Assembly: GCF_032854445.1 (NCBI RefSeq)
Contig: NW_027018382.1
Coordinates: 1 to 33,191 of the forward strand
Direction: 5' to 3'
DNA: 33,191 nucleotides
DNA from: Liolophura sinensis
Taxonomy: Eukaryota > Mollusca > Polyplacophora > Chitonida > Chitonidae
A model generated the notes under the pieces. It worked only from the letters and a program-made list of their open reading frames with translations. It had not been told where the DNA came from and searched no databases. The position numbers were made by a program, and so were the translations under genes. Of this stretch, positions 22,012 to 33,010 are shown in pieces (within the stretch, counting starts at the first letter, position 1; the number at the start of each line of letters is the position of its first letter).

Positions 22012-22561
22012 AAGACATTGAGTTTGTCTTCGACTTAGAAGTAAGACATTTGTTGGGTGAGTTAAATGGGCTTGGCCCAAAGATTTGACGTCGTCTGGGC
22101 TACCGAAGGGCACATAACTTATAATGAAATGTTGAATATAGTAATGACCAGTCGCGATTGTACATAGTTAATGTAGCCGATTTCAATTAGCAAAATGACC
22201 AGGCAAAAATCCAAAAGTGGAAAAACTGTTCCAATGCTGCTGGTAAGAGGCTAATCCGACGTATTTTGTGACGAGAAATCGAATGGTGCAAACCGCGTTG
22301 CTCTCCGACCAATACTTTTGGCTGTAGCCACAAATGAATAATCAATGATGTCAAGATCACGTGCCCAGCAACGGCTCTTACTCCATGGAAACCAAGGAAA
22401 TTTGCAAGTTTTCAACAGCTGGAGATGCCTGGCCCAATTGCGCATCCTTTGGCACCTTATTGATGTGGGTCAGTGTTCAATTGTACTTTTTACAGCGGAT
22501 TGTATCAAGTACCTTTTGTTTTTTTTACATACAAATGGTGTGGTTTTTCTACATGTAGATA
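22012..22561 (+). repeat. U41, type d, 550 bp
   Basis: T119, T185, G397, T505, C517; same as U26 and U34. Confidence 0.96.
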
Positions 22562-23109
22562 AAGACATTGAGTTTGTCTTCGACTTAGAAGTAAGACATT
22601 TGTTGGGTGAGTTAAATGGGCTTGGCCCAAAGATTTGACGTCGTCTGGGCTACCGAAGGGCACATAACTTATAATGAAAGTTGAATATAGTAATGACCAG
22701 TCGCGATTGTACATAGTTAATGCAGCCGATTTCAATTAGCAAAAAGAACAGACAAAAATCCAAAAGTGGAAAAACTGTTCCAATGCTGCTGGTAAGAGGC
22801 TAATCCGACGTATTTTGTGACGAGAAATCGAATGGTGCAAACCGCGTTGCTCTCCGACCAATACTTTTGGCTGTAGCCACAAATGAATAATCAATGATGT
22901 CAAGATCACGTGCCCAGCAACGGCTCTTACTCCATGGAAACCAAGGAAATTTGCAATTTTTCAACAGCTGGAGATGCCTGGCCCAATTGCGCATCCTTTG
23001 GCACCTTATTGATGTGGGTCAGTGTTCAATTGTACTTTTTACAGCGGATTGTATCAAGTACCTTGTGTTTTTTTATATACAAATGGTGTGGTTTTTCTAC
23101 ATGTAGATA
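22562..23109 (+). repeat. U42, type g, 548 bp
   Basis: C163, A188, G505, seven Ts. One A missing near 117 and a private G192 to A. Confidence 0.95.
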
Positions 23110-23658
23110 AAGACATTGAGTTTGTCTTCGACTTAGAAGTAAGACATTTGTTGGGTGAGTTAAATGGGCTTGGCCCAAAGATTTGACGTCGTCTGGGCTA
23201 CCGAAGGGCACATAACTTATAATGAAAAATTGAATATAGTAATGACCAGTCGCGATTGTACATAGCTAATGTACCCGATTTCAATAAGCAAAAAGACCAG
23301 GCAAAAATCCAAAAGTGGAAAAACTGTTCCAATGCTGCTGGTAAGAGGCTAATCCGACGTATTTTGTGACGAGAAATCGAATGGTGCAAACCGCGTTGCT
23401 CTCCGACCAATACTTTTGGCTGTAGCCACAAATTAATAATCAATGATGTCAAGATCACGTGCCCAGCAACGGCTCTTACTCCATGGAAACCATAGAAATT
23501 TGCAATTTTTCAACAGCTGGAGATGCCTGGCCCAATTGCGCATCTTTTGGCACCTTATTGATGTGGGTCAGTGTTCAATTGTACTTTTTACAGCGGATTG
23601 TATCAAGTACCTTGTGTTTTTTTATATACAAATGGTGTGGTTTTTCTACATGTAGATA
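23110..23658 (+). repeat. U43, type h, 549 bp
   Basis: h haplotype plus the three substitutions shared only with U8. Differs from U8 by a seven-T run and by lacking its two insertions. Confidence 0.95.
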
Positions 23659-24208
23659 AAGACATTGAGTTTGTCTTCGACTTAGAAGTAAGACATTTGC
23701 TGGGTGAGTTAAATGGGCTTGGCCCAAAGATTTGACGTCGTCTGGGCTACCGAAGGGCACATAACTTATAATGAAATGTTGAATATAGTAATGACCAGTC
23801 GCGATTGTACATAGTTAATATAGCCGATTTCAATTAGCAAAATGACCAGGCAAAAATTCAAAAGTGGAAAAACTGTTCCAATGCTGCTGGTAAGAGGCTA
23901 ATCCGACGTATTTTGTGACGAGAAATCGAATGGTGCAAACCGCGTTGCTCTCCGACCAATACTTTTGGCTGTAGCCACAAATGAATAATCAATGATGTCA
24001 AGATCACGTGCCCAGCAACGGCTCTTACTCCATGGAAACCAAGGAAATTTGCAATTTTTCAACAGCTGGAGATGCCTGGCCCAATTGCGCATCCTTTGGC
24101 ACCTTATTGATGTGGGTCAGTGTTCAATTGTACTTTTTACAGCGGATTGTATCAAGTACCTTGTGTTTTTTTTATATACAAATGGTGTGGTTTTTCTACA
24201 TGTAGATA
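23659..24208 (+). repeat. U44, type f, 550 bp
   Basis: C42, T119, T185, G505. Private G162 to A and C200 or C201 to T. Confidence 0.95.
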
Positions 24209-24759
24209 AAGACATTGAGTTTGTCTTCGACTTAGAGGTAAGACATTTGCTGGGTGAGTTAAATGGGCTTGGCCCAAAGATTTGACGTCGTCTGGGCTAC
24301 CGAAGGGCACATAACTTATAATGAAATGTTGAATATAGTAATGACCAGTCGCGATTGTACATAGCTAATGTACCCGATTTAAAATAAGCAAAAAGACCAG
24401 GCAAAAATCCTAAAGTGGAAAAACTGTTCCAATGCTGCTGGTAAGAGGCTAATCCGACGTATTTTGTGACGAGAAATCGAATGGTGCAAACCGCGTTGCT
24501 CTCCGACCAATACTTTTGGCTGTAGCCACAAATGAATAATCAATGATGTCAAGATCACGTGCCCAGCAACGGCTCTTACTCCATGGAAACCAAGGAAATT
24601 TGCAAGTTTTCAACAGCTGGAGATGCCTGGCCCAATTGCGCATCCTTTGGCACCTTATTGATGTGGGTCAGTGTTCAATTGTACTTTTTACAGCGGATTG
24701 TATCAAGTACCTTGTGTTTTTTTTATATACAAATGGTGTGGTTTTTCTACATGTAGATA
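24209..24759 (+). repeat. U45, f/a hybrid, 551 bp
   Basis: G29, T119 and G140 on the left, then C157, C165, AAAATAAGC, T202 and G397 of a. The switch lies between 140 and 157. Confidence 0.95.
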
Positions 24760-25311
24760 AAGACATTGAGATTGTCTTCGACTTAGAAGTAAGACATTTG
24801 TTGGGTGAGTTAAATGGGCTTGGCCCAAAGATTTGACGTCGTCTGGGCTACCGAAGGGCACATAACTTATAATGAAATGTTGAATATAGTAATGACCAGT
24901 CGCGATTGTACATAGTTAATGTAGCCGATTTAAATTAGCAAAAAGACCAGGCAAAAATCCAAAAGTGGAAAATCTGTTCCAATGCTGCTGGTAAGAGGCT
25001 AATCCGACGTATTTTGTGGACGAGAAATCAAATGGTGCAAACCGCGTTGCTCTCCGACCAATACTTTTGGCTGTAGCCACAAATGAATAATCAATGATGT
25101 CAAGATCACGTGCCCAGCAACGGCTCCTTACTCCATGGAAACCAAGGAAATTGCAATTTTTCAACAGCTGGAGATGCCTGGCCCAATTGCGCATCCTTTG
25201 GCACCTTATTGATGTGGGTCAGTGTTCAATTGTACTTTTTACAGCGGATTGTATCAAGTACCTTTTGTTTTTTTTATATACAAATGGTGTGGGTTTTTCT
25301 ACATGTAGATA
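24760..25311 (+). repeat. U46, type b, 552 bp
   Basis: A12, T119, A173. Three single-base insertions and one deletion after 255, plus A to T at 213 and G to A at 270. Confidence 0.93.
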
Positions 25312-25859
25312 AAGACATTGAGTTTGTCTTCGACTTAGAAGTAAGACATTTGCTGGGTGAGTTAAATGGCATGGCCCAAAGATTTGACGTCGTCTGGGCT
25401 ATCGAAGGGCACATAACTTATAATGAAAAGTTGAATATAGTAATGACCAGTCGCGATTGTACATAGTTAATGTAGCCGATTTCAATTCGCAAAAAGACCA
25501 GGCAAAATCCAAAAGTAGAAAAACTGTTCCAATGCTGCTGGTAAGAGGCTAATCCGACGTATGTTGTGACGAGAAATCGAATGGTGCAAACCGCGTTTGC
25601 TCTCTCCGACCAATACTTTTGGCTGTAGCCACAAATGAATAATCAATGATGTCAAGATCACGTGCCCAGCAACGGCTCTTACTCCATGGAAACCAAGGAA
25701 ATTTGCAATTTTTCAACAGCTGGAGATGCCTGGCCAATTGCGCATCCTTTGGCACCTTATTGATGTGGTCAGTGTTCAATTGTACTTTTTACAGCGATTT
25801 GTATCAAGTACCTTTTGTTTTTTTATATACAAATGGTGTGGTTTTTCTACATGTAGATA
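25312..25859 (+). repeat. U47, type c, 548 bp, many indels
   Basis: T92, C178, A208, G254. Indels near 59, 195, 286, 290, 423, 455 and the T-run, and a scrambled GCGATTT near 484-490. Confidence 0.92.
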
Positions 25860-26408
25860 AAGACATTGAGTTTGTCTTCGACTTAGAAGTAAGACATTTG
25901 TTGGGTGAGTTAAATGGGCTTGGCCCAAGATTTGACGTCGTCTGGGCTACCGAAGGGCACATAACTTATATGAAAAAGTTGAATATAGTAATGACCAGTC
26001 GCGATTGTACATAGTTAATGCAGCCGATTTCAATTAGCAAAAAGAACAGGCAAAATCCAAAAGTGGAAAAACTGTTCCAATGCTGCTGGTAAGAGGCTAA
26101 TCCGACGTATTTTGTGACGAGAAATCGAATGGTGCAAACCGCGTTGCTCTCCGACCAATACTTTTGGCTGTAGCCACAAATGAATAATCAATGATGTCAA
26201 GATCACGTGCCCAGCAACGGCTCTTACTCCATGGAAACCAAGGAAATTTGCAATTTTTCAACAGCTGGAGATGCCTGGCCCAATTGCGCATCCTTTGGCA
26301 CCTTATTGATGTGGGTCAGTGTTCAATTGAACTTTTTACAGCGGGTTGTATCAAGTACCTTGTGTTTTTTTTATATACAAAATGGTGTGGTTTTTCTACA
26401 TGTAGATA
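25860..26408 (+). repeat. U48, type g, 549 bp
   Basis: C163, A188, G488, G505. Indels near 69, 112, 119, 195 and 521. Private T to A near 473. Confidence 0.93.
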
Positions 26409-26960
26409 AAGACATTGAGTTTGTCTTCGACTTAGAAGTAAGACATTTGTTGGGTGAGTTAAATGGGCTTGGCCCAAAGATTTGACGTCGTCTGGGCTAC
26501 CGAAGGGCACATAACTTATAATGAAAAGTTGAATATAGTAATGACCAGTCGCGATTGTACATAGTTAATGTAGCCGATTTCAATTCGCAAAAAGACCAGG
26601 CAAAAATCCAAAAGTGGAAAAACTGTTCCAATGTGCTGCTGGTAAGAGGCTAATCCGACGTATTTTGTGACGAGAAATCGAATGGTGCAAACCGCGTTGC
26701 TCTCCGACCAATACTTTTGGCTGTAGCCACAAATGAATAATCAATGATGTCAAGATCACGTGCCCAGCAACGGCTCTTACTCCATGGAAACCAAGGAAAT
26801 TTGCAATTTTTCAACAGCTGGAGATGCCTGGCCCAATTGCGCATCCTTTGGCACCTTATTGATGTGGGTCAGTGTTCAATTGTACTTTTTACAGCGGATT
26901 GTATCAAGTACCTTGTGTGTTTTTTATATACAAATGGTGTGGTTTTTCTACATGTAGATA
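26409..26960 (+). repeat. U49, type c2, 552 bp
   Basis: C178, G208. A two-base TG insertion near 224 and TGTGTG at the start of the T-run, the latter shared with U55. Confidence 0.95.
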
Positions 26961-27509
26961 AAGACATTGAGATTGTCTTCGACTTAGAAGTAAGACATTT
27001 GTTGGGTGAGTTAAATGGGCTTGGCCCAAAGATTTGACGTCGTCTGGGCTACCGAAGGGCACATAACTTATAATGAAATGTTGAATATAGTAATGACCAG
27101 TCGCGATTGTACATAGTTAATGTAGCCGATTTAAATTAGCAAAAAGACCAGGCAAAAATCCAAAAGTGGAAAAACTGTTCCAATGCTGCTGGTAAGAGGC
27201 TAATCCGACGTATTTTGTGACGAGAAATCGAATGGTGCAAACCGCGTTGCTCTCCGACCAATACTTTTGGCTGTAGCCACAAATGAATAATCAATGATGT
27301 CAAGATCACGTGCCCAGCAACGGCTCTTACTCCATGGAAACCAAGGAAATTTGCAATTTTTCAACAGCTGGAGATGCCTGGCCCAATTGCGCATCCTTGG
27401 CACCTTATTGATGTGGGTCTGTGTTCAATTGTACTTTTTACAGCGGATTGTATCAAGTACCTTTTGTTTTTTTTATATACAAATGGTGTGGTTTTTCTAC
27501 ATGTAGATA
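26961..27509 (+). repeat. U50, type b, 549 bp
   Basis: A12, T119, A173, T505. One T missing near 437 and private A461 to T. Pairs with U56. Confidence 0.95.
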
Positions 27510-28059
27510 AAGACATTGAGTTTGTCTTCGACTTAGAAGTAAGACATTTGCTGGTGAGTTAAATGGGCTTGGCCCAAAGATTTGACGTCGTCTGGGCTAT
27601 CGAAGGGCACATAACTTATAATGAAAAGTTGAATATAGTAATGACCAGTCGCGATTGTACATAGTTAATGTAGCCGATTTCAATTCGCAAAAAGACCAGG
27701 CAAAAATCCAAAAGTAGAAAAAACTGTTCCAATGCTGCTGGTAAGAGGCTAATCCGACGTATGTTGTGACGAGAAATCGAATGGTGCAAACCGCGTTGCT
27801 CTCCGACCAATACTTTTGGCTGTAGCCACAAATGAATAATCAATGATGTCAAGATCACGTGCCCAGCAACGGCTCTTACTCCATGGAAACCAAGGAAATT
27901 TGCAATTTTTCAACAGCTGGAGATGCCTGGCCCAATTGCGCATCCTTTGGCACCTTATTGATGTGGGTCAGTGTTCAATTGTACTTTTTACAGCGGGTTG
28001 TATCAAGTACCTTGTGTTTTTTTTACATACAAATGGTGTGGTTTTTCTACATGTAGATA
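27510..28059 (+). repeat. U51, c left half, c2-like right half, 550 bp
   Basis: T92, C178, A208, G254 as in U57, then G488, G505, C517 as in U59. One G missing near 45, one extra A at 210-214. Confidence 0.93.
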
Positions 28060-28608
28060 AAGACATTGAGTTGTCTTCGACTTAGAAGTAAGACATTTGC
28101 TGGGTGAGTTAAATGGGCTTGGCCCAAAGATTTGACGTCGTCTGGGCTACCGAAGGGCACATAACTTATAATGAAAAGTTGAATATAGTAATGACCAGTC
28201 GCGATTGTACATAGTTAATGCAGCCGATTTCAATTAGCAAAAAGACCAGGCAAAAATCCAAAAGTGGAAAAACTGTTCCAATGCTGCTGGTAAGAAGCTA
28301 ATCCGACGTATTTTGTGACGAGAAATCGAATGGTGCAAACCGCGTTGCTCTCCGACCAATACTTTTGGCTGTAGCCACAAATGAATAATCAATGATGTCA
28401 AGATCACGTGCCCAGCAACGGGCTCTTACTCCATGGAAACCAAGGAAATTTGCAATTTTCCAACACCTGGAGATGCCTGGCCCAATTGCGCATCCTTTGG
28501 CACCTTATTGATGTGGGTCAGTGTTTAATTGTACTTTTTACAGCGGGTTGTATCAAGTACCTTGTGTTTTTTTATATACAAATGGTGTGGTTTTTCTACA
28601 TGTAGATA
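28060..28608 (+). repeat. U52, type j, 549 bp
   Basis: C163, C188, A238, C401, C407, T467, G488, seven Ts. One T lost at 12-14 (also in U53) and one G gained near 362. Pairs with U60. Confidence 0.94.
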
Positions 28609-29157
28609 AAGACATTGAGTTGTCTTCGACTTAGAAGTAAGACATTTGCTGGGTGAGTTAAATGGGCTTGGCCCAAAGATTTGACGTCGTCTGGGCTACC
28701 GAAGGGCACATAACTTATAATGAAATGTTGAATATAGTAATGACCAGTCGCGATTGTACATAGTTAATGTAGCCGATTTCAATTAGCAAAAAGACCAGGC
28801 AAAAATCCAAAAGGTGGAAAAACTGTTCCAATGCTGCTGGTAAGAGGCTAATCCGACGTATTTTGTGACGAGAAATCGAATGGTGCAACCGCGTTGCTCT
28901 CCGACCAATACTTTTGGCTGTAGCCACAAATGAATAATCAATGATGTCAAGATCACGTGCCCAGCAACGGCTCTTACTCCATGGAAACCAAGGAAATTTG
29001 CAATTTTTCAACACCTGGAGATGCCTGGCCCAATTGCGCATCCTTTGGCACCTTATTGATGTGGGTCAGTGTTTAATTGTACTTTTTACAGCGGATTGTA
29101 TCAAGTACCTTGTGTTTTTTTTATATACAAATGGTGTGGTTTTTCTACATGTAGATA
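28609..29157 (+). repeat. U53, j-like, 549 bp
   Basis: T119, T163, C188, C407, T467, A488. Shares with U52 the lost T at 12-14 and C407. An extra G near 206 and a missing A near 280. Confidence 0.93.
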
Positions 29158-29707
29158 AAGACATTGAGTTTGTCTTCGACTTAGAAGTAAGACATTTGTT
29201 GGGTGAGTTAAATGGGCTTGACCCAAAGATTTGACGTCGTCTGGGCTACCGAAGGGCACCTAACTTATAATGAAAAGTGGAATATAGTAATGACCAGTCG
29301 CGATTGTACATAGTTAATGTAGCAGATTTCAATTAGCAAAATGACCAGGCAAAAATCCAAAAGTGGAAAAACTGTTCCAATGCTGCTGGTAAGAGGCTAA
29401 TCCGACGTATGTTGTGACGAGAAATCGAATGGTGCAAACCGCGTTGCTCTCCGACCAATACTTTTGGCTGTAGCCACAAATGAATAATCAATGATGTCAA
29501 GATCACGTGCCCAGCAACGGCTCTTACTCCATGGAAACCAAGGAAATTTGCAATTTTTCAACAGCTGGAGATGCCTGGCCCAATTGCGCATCCTTTGGCA
29601 CCTTATTGATGTGGGTCAGTGTTCAATTGTACTTTTTACAGCGGGTTGTATCAAGTACCTTGTGTTTTTTTTATATACAAATGGTGTGGTTTTTCTACAT
29701 GTAGATA
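29158..29707 (+). repeat. U54, type k, 550 bp
   Basis: C103, A167, T185, G254, G488, G505. Private G64 to A and T122 to G. Confidence 0.95.
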
Positions 29708-30257
29708 AAGACATTGAGTTTGTCTTCGACTTAGAAGTAAGACATTTGTTGGGTGAGTTAAATGGGCTTGGCCCAAAGATTTGACGTCGTCTGGGCTACC
29801 GAAGGGCACATAACTTATAATGAAAAGTTGAATATAGTAATGACCAGTCGCGATTGTACATAGTTAATGTAGCCGATTTCAATTCGCAAAAAGACCAGGC
29901 AAAAATCCAAAAGTGGAAAAACTGTTCCAATGCTGCTGGTAAGAGGCTAATCCGACGTATTTTGTGACGAGAAATCGAATGGTGCAAACCGCGTTGCTCT
30001 CCGACCAATACTTTTGGCTGTAGCCACAAATGAATAATCAATGATGTCAAGATCACGTGCCCAGCAACGGCTCTTACTCCATGGAAACCAAGGAAATTTG
30101 CAATTTTTCAACAGCTGGAGATGCCTGGCCCAATTGCGCATCCTTTGGCACCTTATTGATGTGGGTCAGTGTTCAATTGTACTTTTTACAGCGGATTGTA
30201 TCAAGTACCTTGTGTGTTTTTTATATACAAATGGTGTGGTTTTTCTACATGTAGATA
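29708..30257 (+). repeat. U55, type c2, 550 bp
   Basis: C178, G208, TGTGTG at the T-run as in U49. Confidence 0.96.
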
Positions 30258-30807
30258 AAGACATTGAGATTGTCTTCGACTTAGAAGTAAGACATTTGTT
30301 GGGTGAGTTAAATGGGCTTGGCCCAAAGATTTGACGTCGTCTGGGCTACCGAAGGGCACATAACTTATAATGAAATGTTGAATATAGTAATGACCAGTCG
30401 CGATTGTACATAGTTAATGTAGCCGATTTAAATTAGCAAAAAGACCAGGCAAAAATCCAAAAGTGGAAAAACTGTTCCAATGCTGCTGGTAAGAGGCTAA
30501 TCCGACGTATTTTGTGACGAGAAATCGAATGGTGCAAACCGCGTTGCTCTCCGACCAATACTTTTGGCTGTAGCCACAAATGAATAATCAATGATGTCAA
30601 GATCACGTGCCCAGCAACGGCTCTTACTCCATGGAAACCAAGGAAATTTGCAATTTTTCAACAGCTGGAGATGCCTGGCCCAATTGCGCATCCTTTGGCA
30701 CCTTATTGATGTGGGTCAGTGTTCAATTGTACTTTTTACAGCGGATTGTATCAAGTACCTTTTGTTTTTTTTATATACAAATGGTGTGGTTTTTCTACAT
30801 GTAGATA
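30258..30807 (+). repeat. U56, type b, 550 bp
   Basis: A12, T119, A173, T505; clean copy. Confidence 0.96.
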
Positions 30808-31357
30808 AAGACATTGAGTTTGTCTTCGACTTAGAAGTAAGACATTTGCTGGGTGAGTTAAATGGGCTTGGCCCAAAGATTTGACGTCGTCTGGGCTATC
30901 GAAGGGCACATAACTTATAATGAAAAGTTGAATATAGTAATGACCAGTCGCGATTGTACATAGTTAATGTAGCCGATTTCAATTCGCAAAAAGACCAGGC
31001 AAAAATCCAAAAGTAGAAAAACTGTTCCAATGCTGCTGGTAAGAGGCTAATCCGACGTATGTTGTGACGAGAAATCGAATGGTGCAAACCGCGTTGCTCT
31101 CCGACCAATACTTTTGGCTGTAGCCACAAATGAATAATCAATGATGTCAAGATCACGTGCCCAGCAACGGCTCTTACTCCATGGAAACCAAGGAAATTTG
31201 CAATTTTTCAACAGCTGGAGATGCCTGGCCCAATTGCGCATCCTTTGGCACCTTATTGATGTGGGTCAGTGTTCAATTGTACTTTTTACAGCGGATTGTA
31301 TCAAGTACCTTTTGTTTTTTTTATATACAAATGGTGTGGTTTTTCTACATGTAGATA
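30808..31357 (+). repeat. U57, type c, 550 bp
   Basis: T92, C178, A208, G254, A488, T505. G254 distinguishes it from U25 and U33. Confidence 0.96.
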
Positions 31358-31907
31358 AAGACATTGAGTTTGTCTTCGACTTAGAAGTAAGACATTTGTT
31401 GGGTGAGTTAAATGGGCTTGGCCCAAAGATTTGACGTCGTCTGGGCTACCGAAGGGCACATAACTTATAATGAAAAGTTGAATATAGTAATGACCAGTCG
31501 CGATTGTACATAGTTAATGCAGCCGATTTCAATTAGCAAAAAGAACAGGCAAAAATCCAAAAGTGGAAAAACTGTTCCAATGCTGCTGGTAAGAGGCTAA
31601 TCCGACGTATTTTGTGACGAGAAATCGAATGGTGCAAACCGCGTTGCTCTCCGACCAATACTTTTGGCTGTAGCCACAAATGAATAATCAATGATGTCAA
31701 GATCACGTGCCCAGCAACGGCTCTTACTCCATGGAAACCAAGGAAATTTGCAATTTTTCAACAGCTGGAGATGCCTGGCCCAATTGCGCATCCTTTGGCA
31801 CCTTATTGATGTGGGTCAGTGTTCAATTGTACTTTTTACAGCGGGTTGTATCAAGTACCTTGTGTTTTTTTTATATACAAATGGTGTGGTTTTTCTACAT
31901 GTAGATA
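31358..31907 (+). repeat. U58, type g, 550 bp
   Basis: C163, A188, G488, G505, eight Ts. The c-g-c2 order U57-U59 repeats U47-U49. Confidence 0.96.
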
Positions 31908-32457
31908 AAGACATTGAGTTTGTCTTCGACCTAGAAGTAAGACATTTGTTGGGTGAGTTAAATGGGCTTGGCCCAAAGATTTGACGTCGTCTGGGCTACC
32001 GAAGGGCACATAACTTATAATGAAAAGTTGAATATAGTAATGACCAGTCGCGATTGTACATAGTTAATGTAGCCGATTTCAATTCGCAAAAAGACCAGGC
32101 AAAAATCCAAAAGTGGAAAAACTGTTCCAATGCTGCTGGTAAGAGGCTAATCCGACGTATTTTGTGACGAGAAATCGAATGGTGCAAACCGCGTTGCTCT
32201 CCGACCAATACTTTTGGCTGTAGCCACAAATGAATAATCAATGATGTCAAGATCACGTGCCCAGCAACGGCTCTTACTCCATGGAAACCAAGGAAATTTG
32301 CAATTTTTCAACAGCTGGAGATGCCTGGCCCAATTGCGCATCCTTTGGCACCTTATTGATGTGGGTCAGTGTTCAATTGTACTTTTTACAGCGGGTTGTA
32401 TCAAGTACCTTGTGTTTTTTTTACATACAAATGGTGTGGTTTTTCTACATGTAGATA
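31908..32457 (+). repeat. U59, type c2, 550 bp
   Basis: C178, G208, G488, G505, C517. Private T24 to C. Confidence 0.96.
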
Positions 32458-33010
32458 AAGACATTGAGTTTGTCTTCGACTTAGAAGTAAGACATTTGCT
32501 GGGTGAGTTAAATGGGCTTGGCCCAAAGATTTGACGTCGTCTGGGCTACCGAAGGGCACATAACTTATAATGAAAAGTTGAATATAGTAATGACCAGTCG
32601 CGATTGTACATAGTTAATGCAGCCGATTTCAATTAGCAAAAAGACCAGGCAAAAATCCAAAAGTGGAAAAACTGTTCCAATGCTGCTGGTAAGAAGCTAA
32701 TCCGACGTATTTTGTGACGAGAAATCGAATGGTGCAAACCGCGTTGCTCTCCGACCAATACTTTTGGCTGTAGCCACAAATGAATAATCAATGATGTCAA
32801 GATCACGTGCCCAGCAACGGCTCTTACTCCATGGAAACCAAGGAAATTTGCAATTTTCCAACACCTGGAGATGCCTGGCCCAATTGCGCATCCTTTGGCA
32901 CCTTATTGATTGTGGGTCAGTGTTTAATTGTACTTTTTACAGCGGGTTGTATCAAGTACCTTGTGTTTTTTTTATATACAAATGGTGTGGGTTTTTTCTA
33001 CATGTAGATA
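32458..33010 (+). repeat. U60, type j, 553 bp
   Basis: C163, C188, A238, C401, C407, T467, G488 as in U52. One extra T near 452, one extra G and one extra T near 530. Confidence 0.95.

Larger units (their letters stand above)
20911..22561 (+). repeat. Shortened third higher-order copy (U39-U41)
   Basis: The type order a, b/c2 hybrid, d starts like the 4403-bp blocks, but the separate b and c units are replaced by one hybrid unit, U40. After U41 the array moves to the g-h-f module instead of e-f. This fits an unequal crossover that removed about one unit. Confidence 0.65.
22562..25859 (+). repeat. Module g-h-f-a-b-c (U42-U47)
   Basis: Types run g, h, f, f/a hybrid, b, c. U43 shares three private substitutions with U8 from the module at 3300, which ties the two modules together across about 19 kb. 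Confidence 0.75.
29158..33010 (+). repeat. Seven-unit block k-c2-b-c-g-c2-j (U54-U60)
   Basis: The partial U61 that follows repeats the C103 and A167 markers of U54, so this 3853-bp block appears to restart at 33011. Sub-blocks match units on its left: U55-U57 match U49-U51 with the shared TGTGTG at the T-run, and U60 matches U52. No a, d, e, f or h unit occurs here. Confidence 0.65.
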
